Of a stretch of 64,000 bases of DNA, positions 26,176 to 38,706 are shown one piece after another (position 1 is the stretch's first letter; each line of letters begins with the position of its first letter). Both the position numbers and the translations under genes were made by a program. This stretch comes from Sphagnum magellanicum (Eukaryota; Streptophyta; Sphagnopsida; Sphagnales; Sphagnaceae): contig CM038914.1 of assembly GCA_021904315.1 (NCBI GenBank), forward strand, positions 20,757,065 to 20,821,064, read 5' to 3'. Under the pieces are notes generated by a model. The model was not told the DNA's origin. It saw nothing but the letters and a program-made list of their open reading frames with translations, and made no database searches.

Positions 26176-27640
26176 GCATACTTTGTAAGACACACCACAG
26201 AAAACAAACAAAATCAAATTACGATTGCAAACACAGCAAAAATACACCCTTTTGGTTGTTTTGCTAAAGAAAAATTTCTATCAATCTTTTACTGTGGATG
26301 CATAGTCCACCACCCATCCACGACCCACCACAGATGTCCAATTTGTGCCATGACTTCCAAGCTTGTGACCTCGCTCTCATGCTAATCCCCAAGTCAATGG
26401 AGTAGGTGAGCACCCCTTTGAGTGTGGAAGCACTGAGACCAGGTTGATGGTCTGTTACAGCCTGTAGTCAAGCAAAAGGTGGCAAATAACGAACATTGTT
26501 CAAGTATAGAGCTCTATGCTTGTGAATCCTTCATTCATTTGGCTGGTCATGTGCTTTCTAACAATAATTTCCAGCTCTTTTTCTCCTCCAAACAAAAGCA
26601 AATATCCACAATCTCCCAATCAGGTACTTCATAAACAAACCATTTATCACCTTATCAGCTTCTGCCTCCAACACCCAACAGCCAAACTGCTGGCATCTCC
26701 TTTAAAACTCAGATCTTTGAGATATTGGCACCTGCAGGGTAGTTATATGAATTATCTCAGAATAAACCACTATCATTGCTTTGTCATTTGATGCATCTTT
26801 TCACCCTGTCTTCAGTCACAGCTTAATTGTATGATTGTGTTGGTCACACGACTACATCCATTTTCTCAGCTTCAAAAACTCAAATTCTTTTCTTCATAAC
26901 AATTCATATGACTGAATTTGCAACAACATATGAAGTTACAAACTGCACCCATTTGATTCTTGAATTGTGGGTTCATATGCAAAAGGATCAAGCCCAAAGT
27001 ACTTACCAGTCATTTCTTATGATGGAAGTGAAAGAAGCAATATAATGCTGTGGTTTTGTGTTCTGGTTTGTTAGTTCCAGCAGCAACTTTCAGTTCCACC
27101 TCCTTGCTCCAAAACTCCCACATAATAATAATAATTTCCCTGCTTGTGCATTTGTGGTGCATTGTCTGCTCCTTGATAACTCCTGGCAATGTGCAGATAC
27201 ATAACATGCCCTAATTTGGACATGATGATCAATTGTGATTTTATCATGTATTTGCTGGAGCTGCTGCTACTGCTGCATCTTTCATGTTGTTGCCAGAGCT
27301 TGCCTGACCCATCCCTGCAAACCAGAATTTCTGAACTGAATTTTAGTAGGTTGTACTACAACACCCAGCTTAATAAGTTTCCAAATGTTACAAAAAGGAT
27401 GCCCAAACTCATGTGCCTGAAATCAGCACACTTTTCCCAAAGGCAAATACACCCATCAACATTGATGGAAATGAGAAAAAAAAAAAAAACAACCAAATGA
27501 TCTTCATATAACAGTGTGTGTATCCAACTGGGTATCGAGAGAAACAAAATTGAGCTGGTTGATGGTGGGGGAGCATTTGACAGTTGTGAGCTGCTGTGTA
27601 CACAAACCTGAAGAAAGAGTGATGATATCATGTCAGATAT
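26176..27640. other. Spacer and 3' flank of the USP-like gene
   Basis: No gene was recognised in this stretch. The part nearest 27640 probably includes the 3' untranslated region of the minus-strand gene at 27645-30358. A poly-A run of about 15 bases lies at 27475-27489. Confidence 0.4.
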
Positions 27641-27644
27641 CGCA

Positions 27645-30358
27645 TTAATCGGAGTCAACCATGTCATTGTAGAGGAGGGATGATGATGAAGTGTACGATG
27701 CAATATGTCGCCTGCGGACTGATGCCAACAGATTGCTCACTGCTTTGATATTCAGGTTGGATCCACCTCCCAGATTACTAGTCTGAGATGTGGTTTTCAG
27801 CCTAGATGAATGCCGGCAATCAGCCCATTCTAATATAGGCCAATACATATCCATCTTCATGTTGTCAGCTTGAACCTGGTTTTTGATTGCCTGCAATGAT
27901 CTAGAATTGTGGCTGAAGCTGCCTGCACCACCATGTATAAAACGTGGCAACCCAGATGCTTGAATTCCTTGTCCCCCTCTTCTCAAATCCCTTTCAGAGC
28001 TCACCGTCTTCAATCCACCTGCACAAGAACCAGCAAATAGATTATTGGCCCACTAAATTTCACAAAATTGGAACATCTCTAGTTACCTCAGGTTTTCTCA
28101 AGCACTCAATACAACACTGCAGTTCACTTTGATTGTTTCACCAAAAACACATCCAATGTAGCAGCAAATATGCAGCAAAAGATATGAGGGGACAAGCTGG
28201 GAAAATACTTGGTGGATGTAGTAAGGACACAGTAGGACTAGCAGTGTAGCGGTGATTTTCAGGATTGATGTTCACTACACCATCTGAATTTGAAGCTTGA
28301 GATGCAAGCCACAATGTCACAACTGGTGTTGGACCAGCTGATTCCCCTGCTGCTGTAGTGTCAACACTGGTCTTCACTGGTCGCAACACAGGATTGATTA
28401 CTCGAAGCCCGGGCTCAAGATTAATTGCCCTTGTCAGGGATGTGGATCTAATCATGCCCACCTTGTTCTGAAAGTCAGCTTGAGAGTTGTGTGATTCTGG
28501 TTTCTCCAGTATGGAGGAAGAGTCATAGTCTGTTCTTGGCCAAGACAGAGTCTCGGAGTCCTGAGTACTGAACTGATTCAAGTCTTCACTGCTATCACAT
28601 GTTAGCAGATCAAAACTAGCTGAGCTTGTTGATGAGGAGCTTCTGATGGTATTATGTCCAAACTCTGTGGAAGCAGATGTGTCCAAAGTTGAGGCTTTTG
28701 AAGTTGGCTTACTAGAGGCTGAGTCCATGACAGACATGGTGAAGGTACGGATAGTGTCGACTCCACCGCTGTTTTTCAGTCGACTCACAAAGCATGTCAA
28801 GTTGTCAACAAAATACTTCTTATCCTTCTTCATATTACTGCACACCAATACAAACCCCACCCACACACAGAGACTCAGATCACAGTCTAAACCATCTTTC
28901 AAGAGCTTCAAAATGCTGTGAACCAACAATTGTATATTAAAGGTCAAGCCTACCAGCACAAAATCAAAATCATGGGTGGTCTGAGTTCCCATCACATATC
29001 CGGGTACCTATATTTCTTACACTTCTGTTACTCTAGTTCCATGAAGCCAAATGTCTTTTGCAAGCACCAATTGGAAGCATGATGTACAAGAAAATTCATA
29101 TTTTCAAGCAAATTAGGACTACCACCAAATCAATGGGATAGATGCATGACCGGCCATGACTTGGTTCATGTTCAAAAGATTTCCAGCCGTCTAGGTATGA
29201 ATAAGAGAAATTGAGTCTATCAAGAATGAAGAAAAGGATGATAGATCACAAGACCTGTCAAGAATGACATGGTAAGCTCCCATGGCCTTGGCTTCATCCA
29301 CAGCTATCACCTTGGCTTGCAACCCAGCCTTCACATCAATTTCCAACTTCACCTGCACAACAGCAGCAACCACACTTCTCCCATCACTTCTTCTCTCTCA
29401 TGTGAGATGCCAAACTAAGACACCAAACTCACATCAATGGAATTGACATGAACTTGAAGTCTGAGTGGTAACTGCAGTACAGAACAGGAGCTTCATGATA
29501 TAAACCACCAAATAAAGGGGGTTTCTGGAAGTTCAAACACCATTGAGAATTTGTGTGAACAAAGAAAGCTCTTAGAAGAGGTTCAAGACTCATGTGTGTT
29601 ACTCAAGTCTAACTAAGGGTTGTAGTAGTGTAGTATCAATCATGTTTACCCCTGCTTTCTCACACCATTCGGTGACATGAGGAATGCTGTTGAGGGCCTG
29701 CTTTTTTATGTTGACTTGATTTTGAAGCTGCTGCATTGATCTGTTGCGGTAGTCTATTTCATCTCTACCTCGGCCCAACCCCACTAGATTCATGCATGAA
29801 CCACCCACCCGAAACCAAACAATGTCATTCACAACTACCCACTTGAATCCAATCCATCAGTGGCCAGAGGGAGTAGTACTTCTCTTTCCACCAGCACCAG
29901 CACCACCAAAACCCCAGACCCAACATTCAAAATCAATCACGTGAGTCCCAGAATCCATCAGTGGGAGGGAGTTAGTACTTCTCTTTCTACCATCATCACC
30001 ACCACCAAAACCCCAAACCCCAACATTCAAAACCCATTCATCACATGAATCCTGGAATCAATCCATCAGTGGGAGATCAACTCTTCTGTTTCTAATTGAA
30101 AATGCATGTGGAAGATGTAGACTACATTCATCATGTGGTCTGACATGTGCGGGCAGGCCAGGTTTCATAATTGAGAAGCTTACAAGTGTTTTTTGCAGTG
30201 GATGTTGTGATGATGCCAAAGATTTTCAGGTAATCTCCTTTTCGAACTACATTGCCGAGTGCCCAGTACAGTGGAGCTGCTGTTATGTCCTTGTTGTTTG
30301 CATCCAACACCACCAACACTGAGGCTGCTGCATAAGGCACATGATGATCCCTTGACAT
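27645..30358 (-). CDS. Protein with N-terminal USP-like domain and serine-rich tail, 5 exons
   Basis: Exons on the minus strand: 30358-30184, 29783-29650, 29352-29255, 28837-28209, 28018-27645. The joined CDS is 1410 nt, giving 469 residues and a TAA stop, and all junctions are GT-AG in matching phase. Residues 13-50 (SVLVVLDANNKDITAAPLYW, then ALGNVVRKGDYLKIFGI) look like the first strand and helix of a universal stress protein or adenine-nucleotide alpha hydrolase fold. Further support is VKLEIDVKAGLQAKVIAVDE and AYHVILD at residues 103-135. This domain usually precedes a kinase in plant USP-kinases, but no kinase motif is present here. Residues 170-345 are Ser/Thr-rich and probably disordered. 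ATG 30358 is the first in-frame ATG; the frame is open further upstream, and the leader may contain an intron. The function is unknown. Confidence 0.8.
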
Positions 30359-30630
30359 GCTGCTGCTGCTGTTCAAGGACAGTCTGCTGCTGGACTGCTG
30401 CCACTGCCTTCTTTTGTATTCACATTGACTCAGCAGCAGATTCAGTACTACTACAGCTTGTAAACCACATGGGTTGCAGCTTCGTGAACATTTATTGCTG
30501 CTTCATCAGATGCTCATGTCAAGCTCTTTTGAGGAGAAATCATGGTTGGAATCCTCCTGATCCCCATGTACTTAGACTTGTGAGATCTATAATTTTCAGA
30601 GGTAAGCAATTCCTTGGGCTCCAATTTGCC

Positions 30631-30657
30631 AAAGAAGAAGAAGAAGAAGAAGAAGAA
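30631..30657. repeat. (AAG)n microsatellite
   Basis: About nine AAG units in the putative leader of the USP-like gene; on the transcribed strand it is a CTT repeat, common in plant 5' leaders. Confidence 0.9.
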
Positions 30658-31039
30658 ATGAACTCAACAAGAACTCAATGCGATCACATTTGTGAGAATC
30701 TTCACCAAATGCAGCTCTTATTGAACAATCCAACACACCCAAAAAAAAGAAAGAAGAAGCAACACATAAACAAAAATCGTCCGTGATATCAGACCGTGAT
30801 CTTCATGCAAACACATCAAACGGAGTTGAAGCGAAAAAAAAGGTCCTCAGTTCTCACCACTGAACTAGCAGCTCAACAAAGAGACACTGCAAACAACAAC
30901 AACAACAACAAACTAACTATACTAGTCCACAGCTATTGTATTCACATCAGTCAAGAACTGCCAAAGAGGAAAAATTCAGTTGGTGCAGCAGAGCAGTCTA
31001 AAGCAAATGCAGATTGGAGAGAGACAGTCTTGAGAGCCA

Positions 31040-31290
31040 ACAGGTGTGCGCGGGGGCGTGCGCGTAACAACCGGCGCTCCGAGGAAATGGGTATCAATTA
31101 GGCTTGCCCCCAACAACAGAATTTGTTGCAAAAAAAGCTCCTAGATTCTGCCAAAACAAAATTTCCAAAACTGGGTTTTAGATTCTTGTGCGGCGCGCTG
31201 CTGCAACTTCCAATTTCAGTTTCTGGACGGTCGATTGAACGATCCCTCTCTCTCTCGCGCGCGCGCGCGCGCGTCCGGTTCTCTTATTGG
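31040..31290. promoter_or_regulatory. GC-rich leader region with (TC)n(GC)n tract
   Basis: A CpG-rich patch including GTGTGCGCGGGGGCGTGCGC and a TC-then-CG dinucleotide tract at 31245-31273. It lies just downstream of the TATA box on the minus strand, so it is probably the 5' untranslated region of the USP-like gene. Confidence 0.5.
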
Positions 31291-31347
31291 GTGTAGGGTT
31301 TAAGCAGCTTTTGCGGAGTGCTCTTTTGTTTCTTACCCCCGTCTACC

Positions 31348-31355
31348 TATATATA
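31348..31355 (-). promoter_or_regulatory. TATA box for the USP-like gene
   Basis: The minus strand reads GGGTATATATAGGTAGAC, a consensus plant TATA box. It predicts a start site near 31320. About 40 bases further on, in the minus direction, lies AAACCCTA, the plant telo-box motif common in leaders of actively transcribed genes. The leader up to the ATG would be about 960 nt unless it contains an intron. Confidence 0.6.
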
Positions 31356-31734
31356 CCCTGGGGGAATCCTGGGCAGCCCGTAAAATATAATTCCCCAAGC
31401 GGTCAGCTTAGAAAACTGACGTGGCAGCCACGTAGTTAAGTCAAAAGCCCTTGCACCAAGTCTAGGTTAGGACTGGTGCCTTGGGTGAACCAGCACCCAC
31501 ATTGGCTTTTACCATGGTATCAACCGTGGGTGAACCACGAACAAAGCTGCTGGTTAACCCTGGCCAGGACTCCAAAGGAACAGTTAGAAAGGGGTCTACT
31601 CAAATCCCCTGAGGTTGTTATGACTTTGGGGTAAGGCTTTTACCTTTTTACCTGGTAGCCAAGTAGCATTTTTTTCCCTCCCCCCACACCTGCAAAGCCT
31701 AGAGGAGCTGCCCAAAGTGGCTGACCAAAGTTGT

Positions 31735-31815
31735 GCATAGCAGCCAAAATCGGTTGCTGTGACCCTTTGCAGAAGATTTAATCAAATTTGGCTATAGACC
31801 AGATACAAAGGTAAT
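31735..31815 (-). repeat. R1 family fragment
   Basis: Contains TCAAATTTGGCTATAGACCAGATACAAAG and other blocks in the reverse orientation relative to the copy at 4275-4565. Only one end of the repeat is represented. Confidence 0.55.
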
Positions 31816-32179
31816 TTTTTTAAGAATCTTTTTATATTTTGGTTACTTGCTGGAAGCTGTTGGTGATTTTTTTGATTAAAAAAAAATCTGGTGAAATTTA
31901 GGACCTTTTTTTTTTCACAAATTTCCTTTATATCTGTGGAAATCATGCTTTTCAGGTTAAAAAAACCAAAAAAAACCACCCCCTCACCCCCAAGAAAAAG
32001 AAAATGAAAACACTGCTCCTGAGTCCCTTTCAAATTAAGCAGCACTTAAAAAAAAAAAAAAAAACTTGATATGAAGAGAAATGAGTGTTAATTTCTCTTG
32101 AAGTAGATGCCAATTTTCCAACAATTCAAGCTGCCTCAATTTTGAACACCTCAAAATTGTGACACTCTTGTGTAGTGTA

Positions 32180-32545
32180 AAAGCCCAGGGGTACATTTCC
32201 AAAATAAGGAGTCCTAAGATGAGGTGGGAGACGAAGTCACCCTCACAATTTGAGAATCTCCTTCATCCATGGGCTTTACCAATTGTAAAGCACAAGGCAA
32301 ACATTATCATGGACCTAACCTAAACATATGTAGATCATCATGTGGAGGAAGGGGAGGGTTCTTAGTTCTTACATGTGCTCCTTAAGCAGCATGGCTTCTC
32401 ATAGGCATAAGATCCCCAACACCATCTTAAGGAGCATGCATGAAGATCCCTTCTCTTTTTGAAGAAAGGTTATTCACAAATACAATGTGCCCTCCAAACA
32501 CACTAGGATGTTTCATCAAGTTCTTTACAAGAGAATAAAAAACCT
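32180..32545 (+). repeat. Dispersed repeat family R3, copy 1
   Basis: Shares the ordered blocks AATAAGGAGTCCTAAGATGA, TTGTAAAGCACAAGGC, CTAAACATATGTAGATCA, ATCTTAAGGAG and ACACACTAGGA with 43830-44135, and the later blocks with 33780-34010. No coding capacity was recognised. Confidence 0.65.
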
Positions 32546-33779
32546 TAAAATATTATCATCTTGCATTACAAAAGGTATTTGGTTTTAGAAAGAAAAACTG
32601 GCCTCCTAGTAGTTCAAGAGGAGAATTATTATGACATTAAGGTCAGGGGTGGCAGCAGATTATACCATTGTCTTGACCATATTGTATGACATAATCTTCT
32701 GGCGATGATCATATAATGACCAAAATGTGTTTGTTGGGCATGAATTTTTCTTTAAATCATTGAATCTGCCGTCCCAGACATTAACGTCATGGAATAGCCT
32801 CACTCTGCCCATTATCTCAAGCATGTTATGTCACCGTATCACCCTAACACCCAGGCTCCCCTGGTGCCTTTTCCAATGTGATGGGCAAGGCTTGACAATT
32901 CCATTAGTACTTCAAATCCATACCCAAGTTTAGGTCAGACCAAGAGGTCTAGTTGAACCAGCACCCACACTGATGGAAACTGGAACACTCCTCTTCACAC
33001 TTTAAGATGTGCTGTTGCTGTAGGTGAGGGTTCTTCTAGGCTAGGTGTCCTTTCAGGAGGTCCTCTCCTTTCCTTATTTGATATGCTTCTCGTGACAGGA
33101 GGGGGTTCGGGAACTTGATGTTCCCCTTGTGGTTCACTTTTTTTAAAGGTGAGTCTTTTGTCTTCTTGGGTGTAGGTCCTTCCATTTTGTTCCTTGTATT
33201 CCCCCTTTTTTCGAGTGCTTTGGTTTTTTAAAAGATTGACAGGGTTTCATCATCACTTCAAGGACTAAATAACCTTCATTTAGTTAAAGCCCTATGTAGC
33301 TTAGTTGGGTAGGTTGCTTCAAGAACACCCACCCCCACTAGATATTCCTAAATGAAACAAATTAAGAATAGGGTAAAGCTCCAAAGTGAGGGCATTCCCC
33401 CAATAAGTGTAGGGTAAGGCTTGATGAGCAGGGCATTCCTGAAATAAGGGCCGCTTTAAGGTGGAGGGGCACTTATTTTGAGAACACCCTACTCCTTATG
33501 CATTACCCTAGTGGGGGCATTACCCTACATAGAGCATCAGCATAATTTTTAATTTAAATTTTTTTCCCATGATACTTGCAGGGTAGAAATGGGGGAAAAA
33601 TGAAAAAAGAGATGGGCCTTTTGTTTTTTGAAATGCCCCTCCATTTCAGAGGACAAATCCGGCTTGACAACATGCCCTACAGATACACTCAACAATGTTT
33701 GTCTGTGCTGTACAAAGCCTAGGACCAGGTAGTAGAGCAAAGTCACCCAGCTCCCGGATTTTGCAATGTCCCCACCATT

Positions 33780-34010
33780 GCACAAGGTGAAAGTTATCGC
33801 AAACATAAATATATGCCGATTAGGAGGCATAGGAGGGAAGAGTTCTTACACCTACTCCTCAAGAGGGAGCAGTATCTTATGCCCAAAATCCCTCCCTCTC
33901 TTAAGGAGTAGGCATAATATCCGTCCTTGTTTTAGGAGGGATATTATTCATGGATATGAGGTGCTCTCCAATTGCATTAGGAATTTTTCTCTTAGTATTC
34001 TAAGAAAGTG
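33780..34010 (+). repeat. Dispersed repeat family R3, copy 2
   Basis: CACAAGGTGAAAGTTATC, AAACATAAATATATGCCGAT, CTCTTAAGGAGTAGGC and TGCATTAGGAA line up in order with copies 1 and 3. It contains short inverted CTCCT/AGGAG segments. Confidence 0.6.
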
Positions 34011-34274
34011 GCATCCTAGGGTTCTCCTGAGTGCTTTTCTCTTGGAGAGCTTTTGATGGTTTTAGCTCAGATTAGGTGCCAAATATTTTTGGGTAGTACC
34101 AATTTGTCTGCAAGCAAGATTCTCCAAAGTCACTTCGTTTAGGGAAGAGGACACAGAAATTAGGTTTTTATGGTGATTTGTTCTCACCCCTTTGCCGCTT
34201 TTACGTGTACACAACAAGACCCAAAGAGGTATCTTTTAATCAAATTTTTTTTTGGGGGGGTTTCTTTTTGTTTC

Positions 34275-34345
34275 AATTTGTGATGTAGCCAAAGTGGCTG
34301 ATTGTCCATATGATGATAGAGCCAAATTTGGTTATAATGTGCAGG
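34275..34345 (-). repeat. R1 family fragment
   Basis: GATGTAGCCAAAGTGGCTGA followed by GAGCCAAATTTGGTTATAAT, the same end of the repeat in reverse orientation. Confidence 0.5.
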
Positions 34346-34349
34346 GTAA

Positions 34350-35515
34350 TGGCCTCAAACAAAGGGCATCCCTGAAGCAAGTGCTTGCTCAAGGTCTCCT
34401 CAAGGGGTGCTTACTTCCAGAATGCCATGCTCCAAGGCCATTACATGGTGCTGAAAACTAAAATTTTAAAATATATTTTAAAAAAAAAACTACAAGAGAA
34501 AACGAAGGTGAGGAGTGGGCATTTTGCTCTGGGAATTTTCAGACCAAAATTTTCCCTCTATGAAGTAATCTCCAAATGCAGTATAAAATTTCCCATTGGT
34601 TTTTGCAAAGATGAAAAAATTAAAGCATTCTCCCATGGCTTGTAACCATTTCCTTCTCCCATGGCTCTCCATTTAAAGAGCTTTCTACCTTGGCCAACAC
34701 TCATTTCTAGGGGATAGTATGTACAAAAAAAAATATTTTGGGCTGACCTTTGACCAAGGACTATGGATTCAATTGGGTCTACAACACCAAACCCGTTTAA
34801 TGGGCCCCAAACAAGCAAAATAATTATTGTATTTCATCCAAAACCTCTTATTTATTGTATATAATCATGGTTAATCTCATGATATAATACTCTATCCTAT
34901 GGTCAATTTCGTCAGTAAACAATTCAAAAAATCATAAAAATAGTTTAAAAAAAATAGTCCAAGTGGAGGTGACAAAAATGTTGAATATTACACCTCTCCT
35001 AATGACAAAATTTGTGAACACAAAATATAAGCATTTGTATAAGCAGTCAGCCCTCTACAAGCAACCCACTTGACATCTCTTTTGTCTTTCTTATAAATGA
35101 AACTCCTTGCCTTGGTGATTATTTTGACATCATCCTTGGTCCTATAAATTCATCAACATTGTGACTGGTTTTTGTTCTTTTTGTTCCATGGATAACTTGG
35201 ACTATGTATGTTTAATGAGGAATAGATCAGACATCCCTACCTAGAAAAGCATGAATAGGCATGGATGTGCAGCATTTGACATTCCATTCAATGTCAACAG
35301 TTGTGATGTACATCTAATATTTTTGTATGTATATCCAACATATGAAAATTTTCAAAAGAATATTCAAAATTTGCATGAGTGAAAAACCAAATAATTTTAT
35401 TAAGGGAAAACAAAAAATAACCAATTTTTTTATTTTTTTATTGTGACAAATTTGACCCTAGGCTACAGTAAGTGAAACTACCAACCATTGCACTTTTGAG
35501 AACTGGTTGGAATCA

Positions 35516-35560
<45 letters not shown>

Positions 35561-36290
35561 CTTTCTCTTTACATCTGCACTTGTTTGGAGAGGAAAAAGA
35601 AGAAATCAAAATCAAGGATGGGAACCATCCATCAAAAGTATAAGGCAAAAGAGAACACAAGTAGACACAACCCAAAGAAAAAGCAAGGCACCACAAACAT
35701 GCAGGCCCTCCCTATAGATGATATCTTGTAGATGTATTTAAAACATGTTTAGAGAAATACATATGTTTGGTTGCATGGATGTGTTTATATATGTATGTAT
35801 CTATGTTTATGTATATATGAATGTATATATGTTTTCATATATAAATGTGCATGGGTACATGTATATGTATATAAAAACCACCCAAAAAAATTCTATCATA
35901 TTTGAATTCTATGTTAAAAACCAATATAGACAAGAACAAGAATTGCAATAAAAAATTTAAAATCATTTATAATTAAAACAGACATAGCAAAAAAAATCAT
36001 TAGGAAAATGGGGACAAAGACTTAATGTTTAAAATAATATTAAAAAATTAAAAATAAATAAATGGGAAAAGCCTTGCAAACATATATTGAATTTTCAATT
36101 TTTTCAACACACTTATATAAGTTCATTATTTGATAATGGTTTTGATTTACAAATAAATTGAACCATTTTCCAATCACATCTCTTAAGTGTTGTTTGGTGG
36201 TTGCTTTGCATTTCAATCTCAAAATTAATCTAAAATTAAATATGTTTGTGTAAATATCCAATAAATAGTTTCTTTTCATTGTGGTAATAC
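34350..36290. other. AT-rich spacer with a (TA)n microsatellite
   Basis: No gene was recognised. The (TA)n tract at 35519-35557 (about 19 units) is the clearest structure. A TATG-rich low-complexity stretch lies at 35780-35875. Confidence 0.5.
35519..35557. repeat. (TA)n microsatellite
   Basis: About nineteen uninterrupted TA units. Confidence 0.95.
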
Positions 36291-36293
36291 AAA

Positions 36294-37990
36294 TTAGTGG
36301 ACATAATTAGGCAATTTGAAAGCAAGATATATGGGTTTGTGATATGTCCAATATGCTTGTGTTGATCCAAAATAACATTGTTGTGTTGGTGCATTTGTCC
36401 ATATGTGATCTATTTGTGTGTCATTAATAGCAATGCTTTCAAAAAAGGTGAGTTTAAAATTGTATTTTTTCATAAATGTTTGTAAAGTTGTTGATTAAAT
36501 TATATTTGTCAACAAATCTATGTTAAAATTTGCAATTATCACAATTGGACAATTTGAAGGCATTTTGTGTATAAATGTTTTTAACATAGAATTAAAACAT
36601 GATAGTTGCATTTTTGGTGGTTTATATATTGCAATTACATATAATGCATCACGTGTGTTGTTATTAAAAAGTGTAGTAAAAAAATTCAACTCCTACATGT
36701 TTCATTGTTGTGTTGTCTGTTAATGAAACATTATCATCATAAAGTATCCTAGTGCCATGTTCATCATAGCAAGATAATATTTGGAATTTTTGTGATAAAA
36801 CATTATAAAAATTTGAATTTATATCAAAAAAATTCATTTTTGTCTCATTTAAACAAAGAATATGATATGCTAACAATTTGGATCCACAAAAACATCTCCA
36901 AAATGCAATACCAAAAAACAAGTTTTTAAAGATTGTATAATCATAAATTCTAAGCGGTAGGATTGTAAAGATGTAGTAGTAATTTTGTATTGTAATGTGT
37001 TAATCGTAACATTTATTCTTGAATGAAATGATCTATTTGAAAGTTTTTACTTAATAATGGAGAAAGTAAATACAAATGTTCTTTGGAAAGAATTTTAGAA
37101 AGTGTTGTATATGTTAATCCATGTTTTGTCACACCATTTGGATCAAATATTAAACAATCAAAAGTTAACCCTTGTGAACAATGTATAGTGTGTGCTGCAA
37201 CTAATTGAATTGGGAATTGAATTTTATAATAGTGTGAAAAGGATTATTTCCTATTTGTATTTCAACAACTTTATGTTCAATTGGTGTCCAATTCTTATCA
37301 AGCTTAGGAATTTTTTCATACACATGAAAATATTTTATTCATATTTTATGTCCAATTTGAGAATTTTGGAATTGTATCCAAATTAAAGATTTTGAAATAA
37401 TTTCTGTATAATCTTGAAATATCCATTGACACCATTGACAAGACCATCTAATGTTTCATAGTTCTTTGCACATAATCCAACCAACAATTTTATATCTGTA
37501 GCTATTTGTGAAGCTGTTCGAAACCTATTTCATACATTAATAAAATCAACATTGTCTTGTCACATGATTTGTTTTAATTCATAACATGGTACATATTTTG
37601 ACCAATAGTTTATTGTAATAGAGTTAAAAGTATAAATTATTGGTTTGAAAATCCATGAATCTGGAACAAAAGGAGCTTAATAAAAATCATTGGTCATTAT
37701 TACATCCAATCCGCCCATGAATTCATTCTAAACTTGTTTTATCACACATAACGTACAATAAATGAAACTCAACATCCTATTACAAACTAAAGATATTTCA
37801 TTTATAACAAGTAAACAAAATTGATCATATGTTTTTATAAAAGTGTCACATTTTTCATCATTTAATGCATTAAGTTTTGTTAATATTTTGTTTAATGAAA
37901 TTGTAAGTGCAAAATGCATTGTTATGCCATTAATGTTAAATGTTACTTTTTTAGTATATGTTAACTTCATAATTTTTGATTTTAAAGGGT
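36294..37990 (-). pseudogene. Helicase-plus-endonuclease relic of a Helentron-like transposon
   Basis: The minus strand starts with KSKIMKLTYTKKVTFNINGI, a PIF1-type motif Ia region just after the lost Walker A. LVINEISLV follows (motif II, Asp to Asn), then FMGGLDVIMTNDFYXAPFVP and YELKQIM (X marks a stop codon). Near 37200-37120 is AAHTIHCSQGLTFDCLIF in one frame (motif VI region). From about 36920 an endonuclease/exonuclease/phosphatase domain begins: LCLNETKMNFF, VIAIYKPPKMQLSCFN, VIIANFNIDLL, IDHIWTN and YHKPIYLAF, ending at TAA 36294-36296. This fusion of PIF1-like helicase and C-terminal nuclease is the Helentron/Helitron2 layout. Many stops and frameshifts make it dead. The Rep domain is not visible. 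Confidence 0.75.
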
Positions 37991-38019
37991 CATCATGACG
38001 CACCCCCAGGTTTTTTAAT

Positions 38020-38037
38020 GGACTCAAATGAGAGTCC
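38020..38037. repeat. Hairpin, 6-bp stem GGACTC/GAGTCC
   Basis: GGACTC, six-base loop, GAGTCC. It lies close to the junction with the helicase relic, and its arm sequence recurs in the hairpin at 38350. Confidence 0.6.
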
Positions 38038-38349
38038 AAACTAAAGACAGTGGAAAAACAACGAATCGAGGCACGTTCCCTGGCTCGTAGCACTTTGGGG
38101 GGGTAGAGGGGCGTGCTGGAGCTCCGGGATGGGACTAGGACAAATGACAAGCACTTAATCACTCACTCGGATCTGCACAACATCAAACAACAAGTTGGTT
38201 AGTGCATAGTTGAAGCACTTTTGGTGCTAGGACAAGCCATGGGCAAACTCAGACTCACAAGACTCACCACGGCCCGGACTTGGGGGAAGCCACCACCTTC
38301 CCCCTTATAGTATATTCACGAGGCCCACATCCAAATGGCTTTTTGTTTC

Positions 38350-38371
38350 GGGACTCCCAAGTGGGAGTCCC
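38350..38371. repeat. Hairpin, 9-bp stem GGGACTCCC/GGGAGTCCC
   Basis: Perfect 9-bp stem with the four-base loop AAGT. A further inverted pair CTAAAGT/ACTTTAG flanks the following bases (about 38379-38405). Confidence 0.75.
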
Positions 38372-38706
38372 CAAATTACTAAAGTTAAGACTCCCGTGAC
38401 TTTAGCGCCCCATAATTTTGTGTGTAGACCTTTGATTGCGATGAGGTTTAAAGCAAAGATGTAGCCCTCATTGAGAGCTTTCCGACAGTATGTTGCACGC
38501 CACCTGCACACATGGAAATCGGGTCGATTCCTAACTTTTAGTGGTCGGGAGTCAAATTGCCAATTTGACTTTCGGCTTTTCTTTTGGCCATAACTTGTGT
38601 TTCAAATGTCCAAATGGGTGATGTGAGTCCATTTTAGACATCCACATTTCAAATCTTTTCAATGATAGAAAAAACTCTTCAAATCGATGAGTTTTGGCCC
38701 TTGCAA

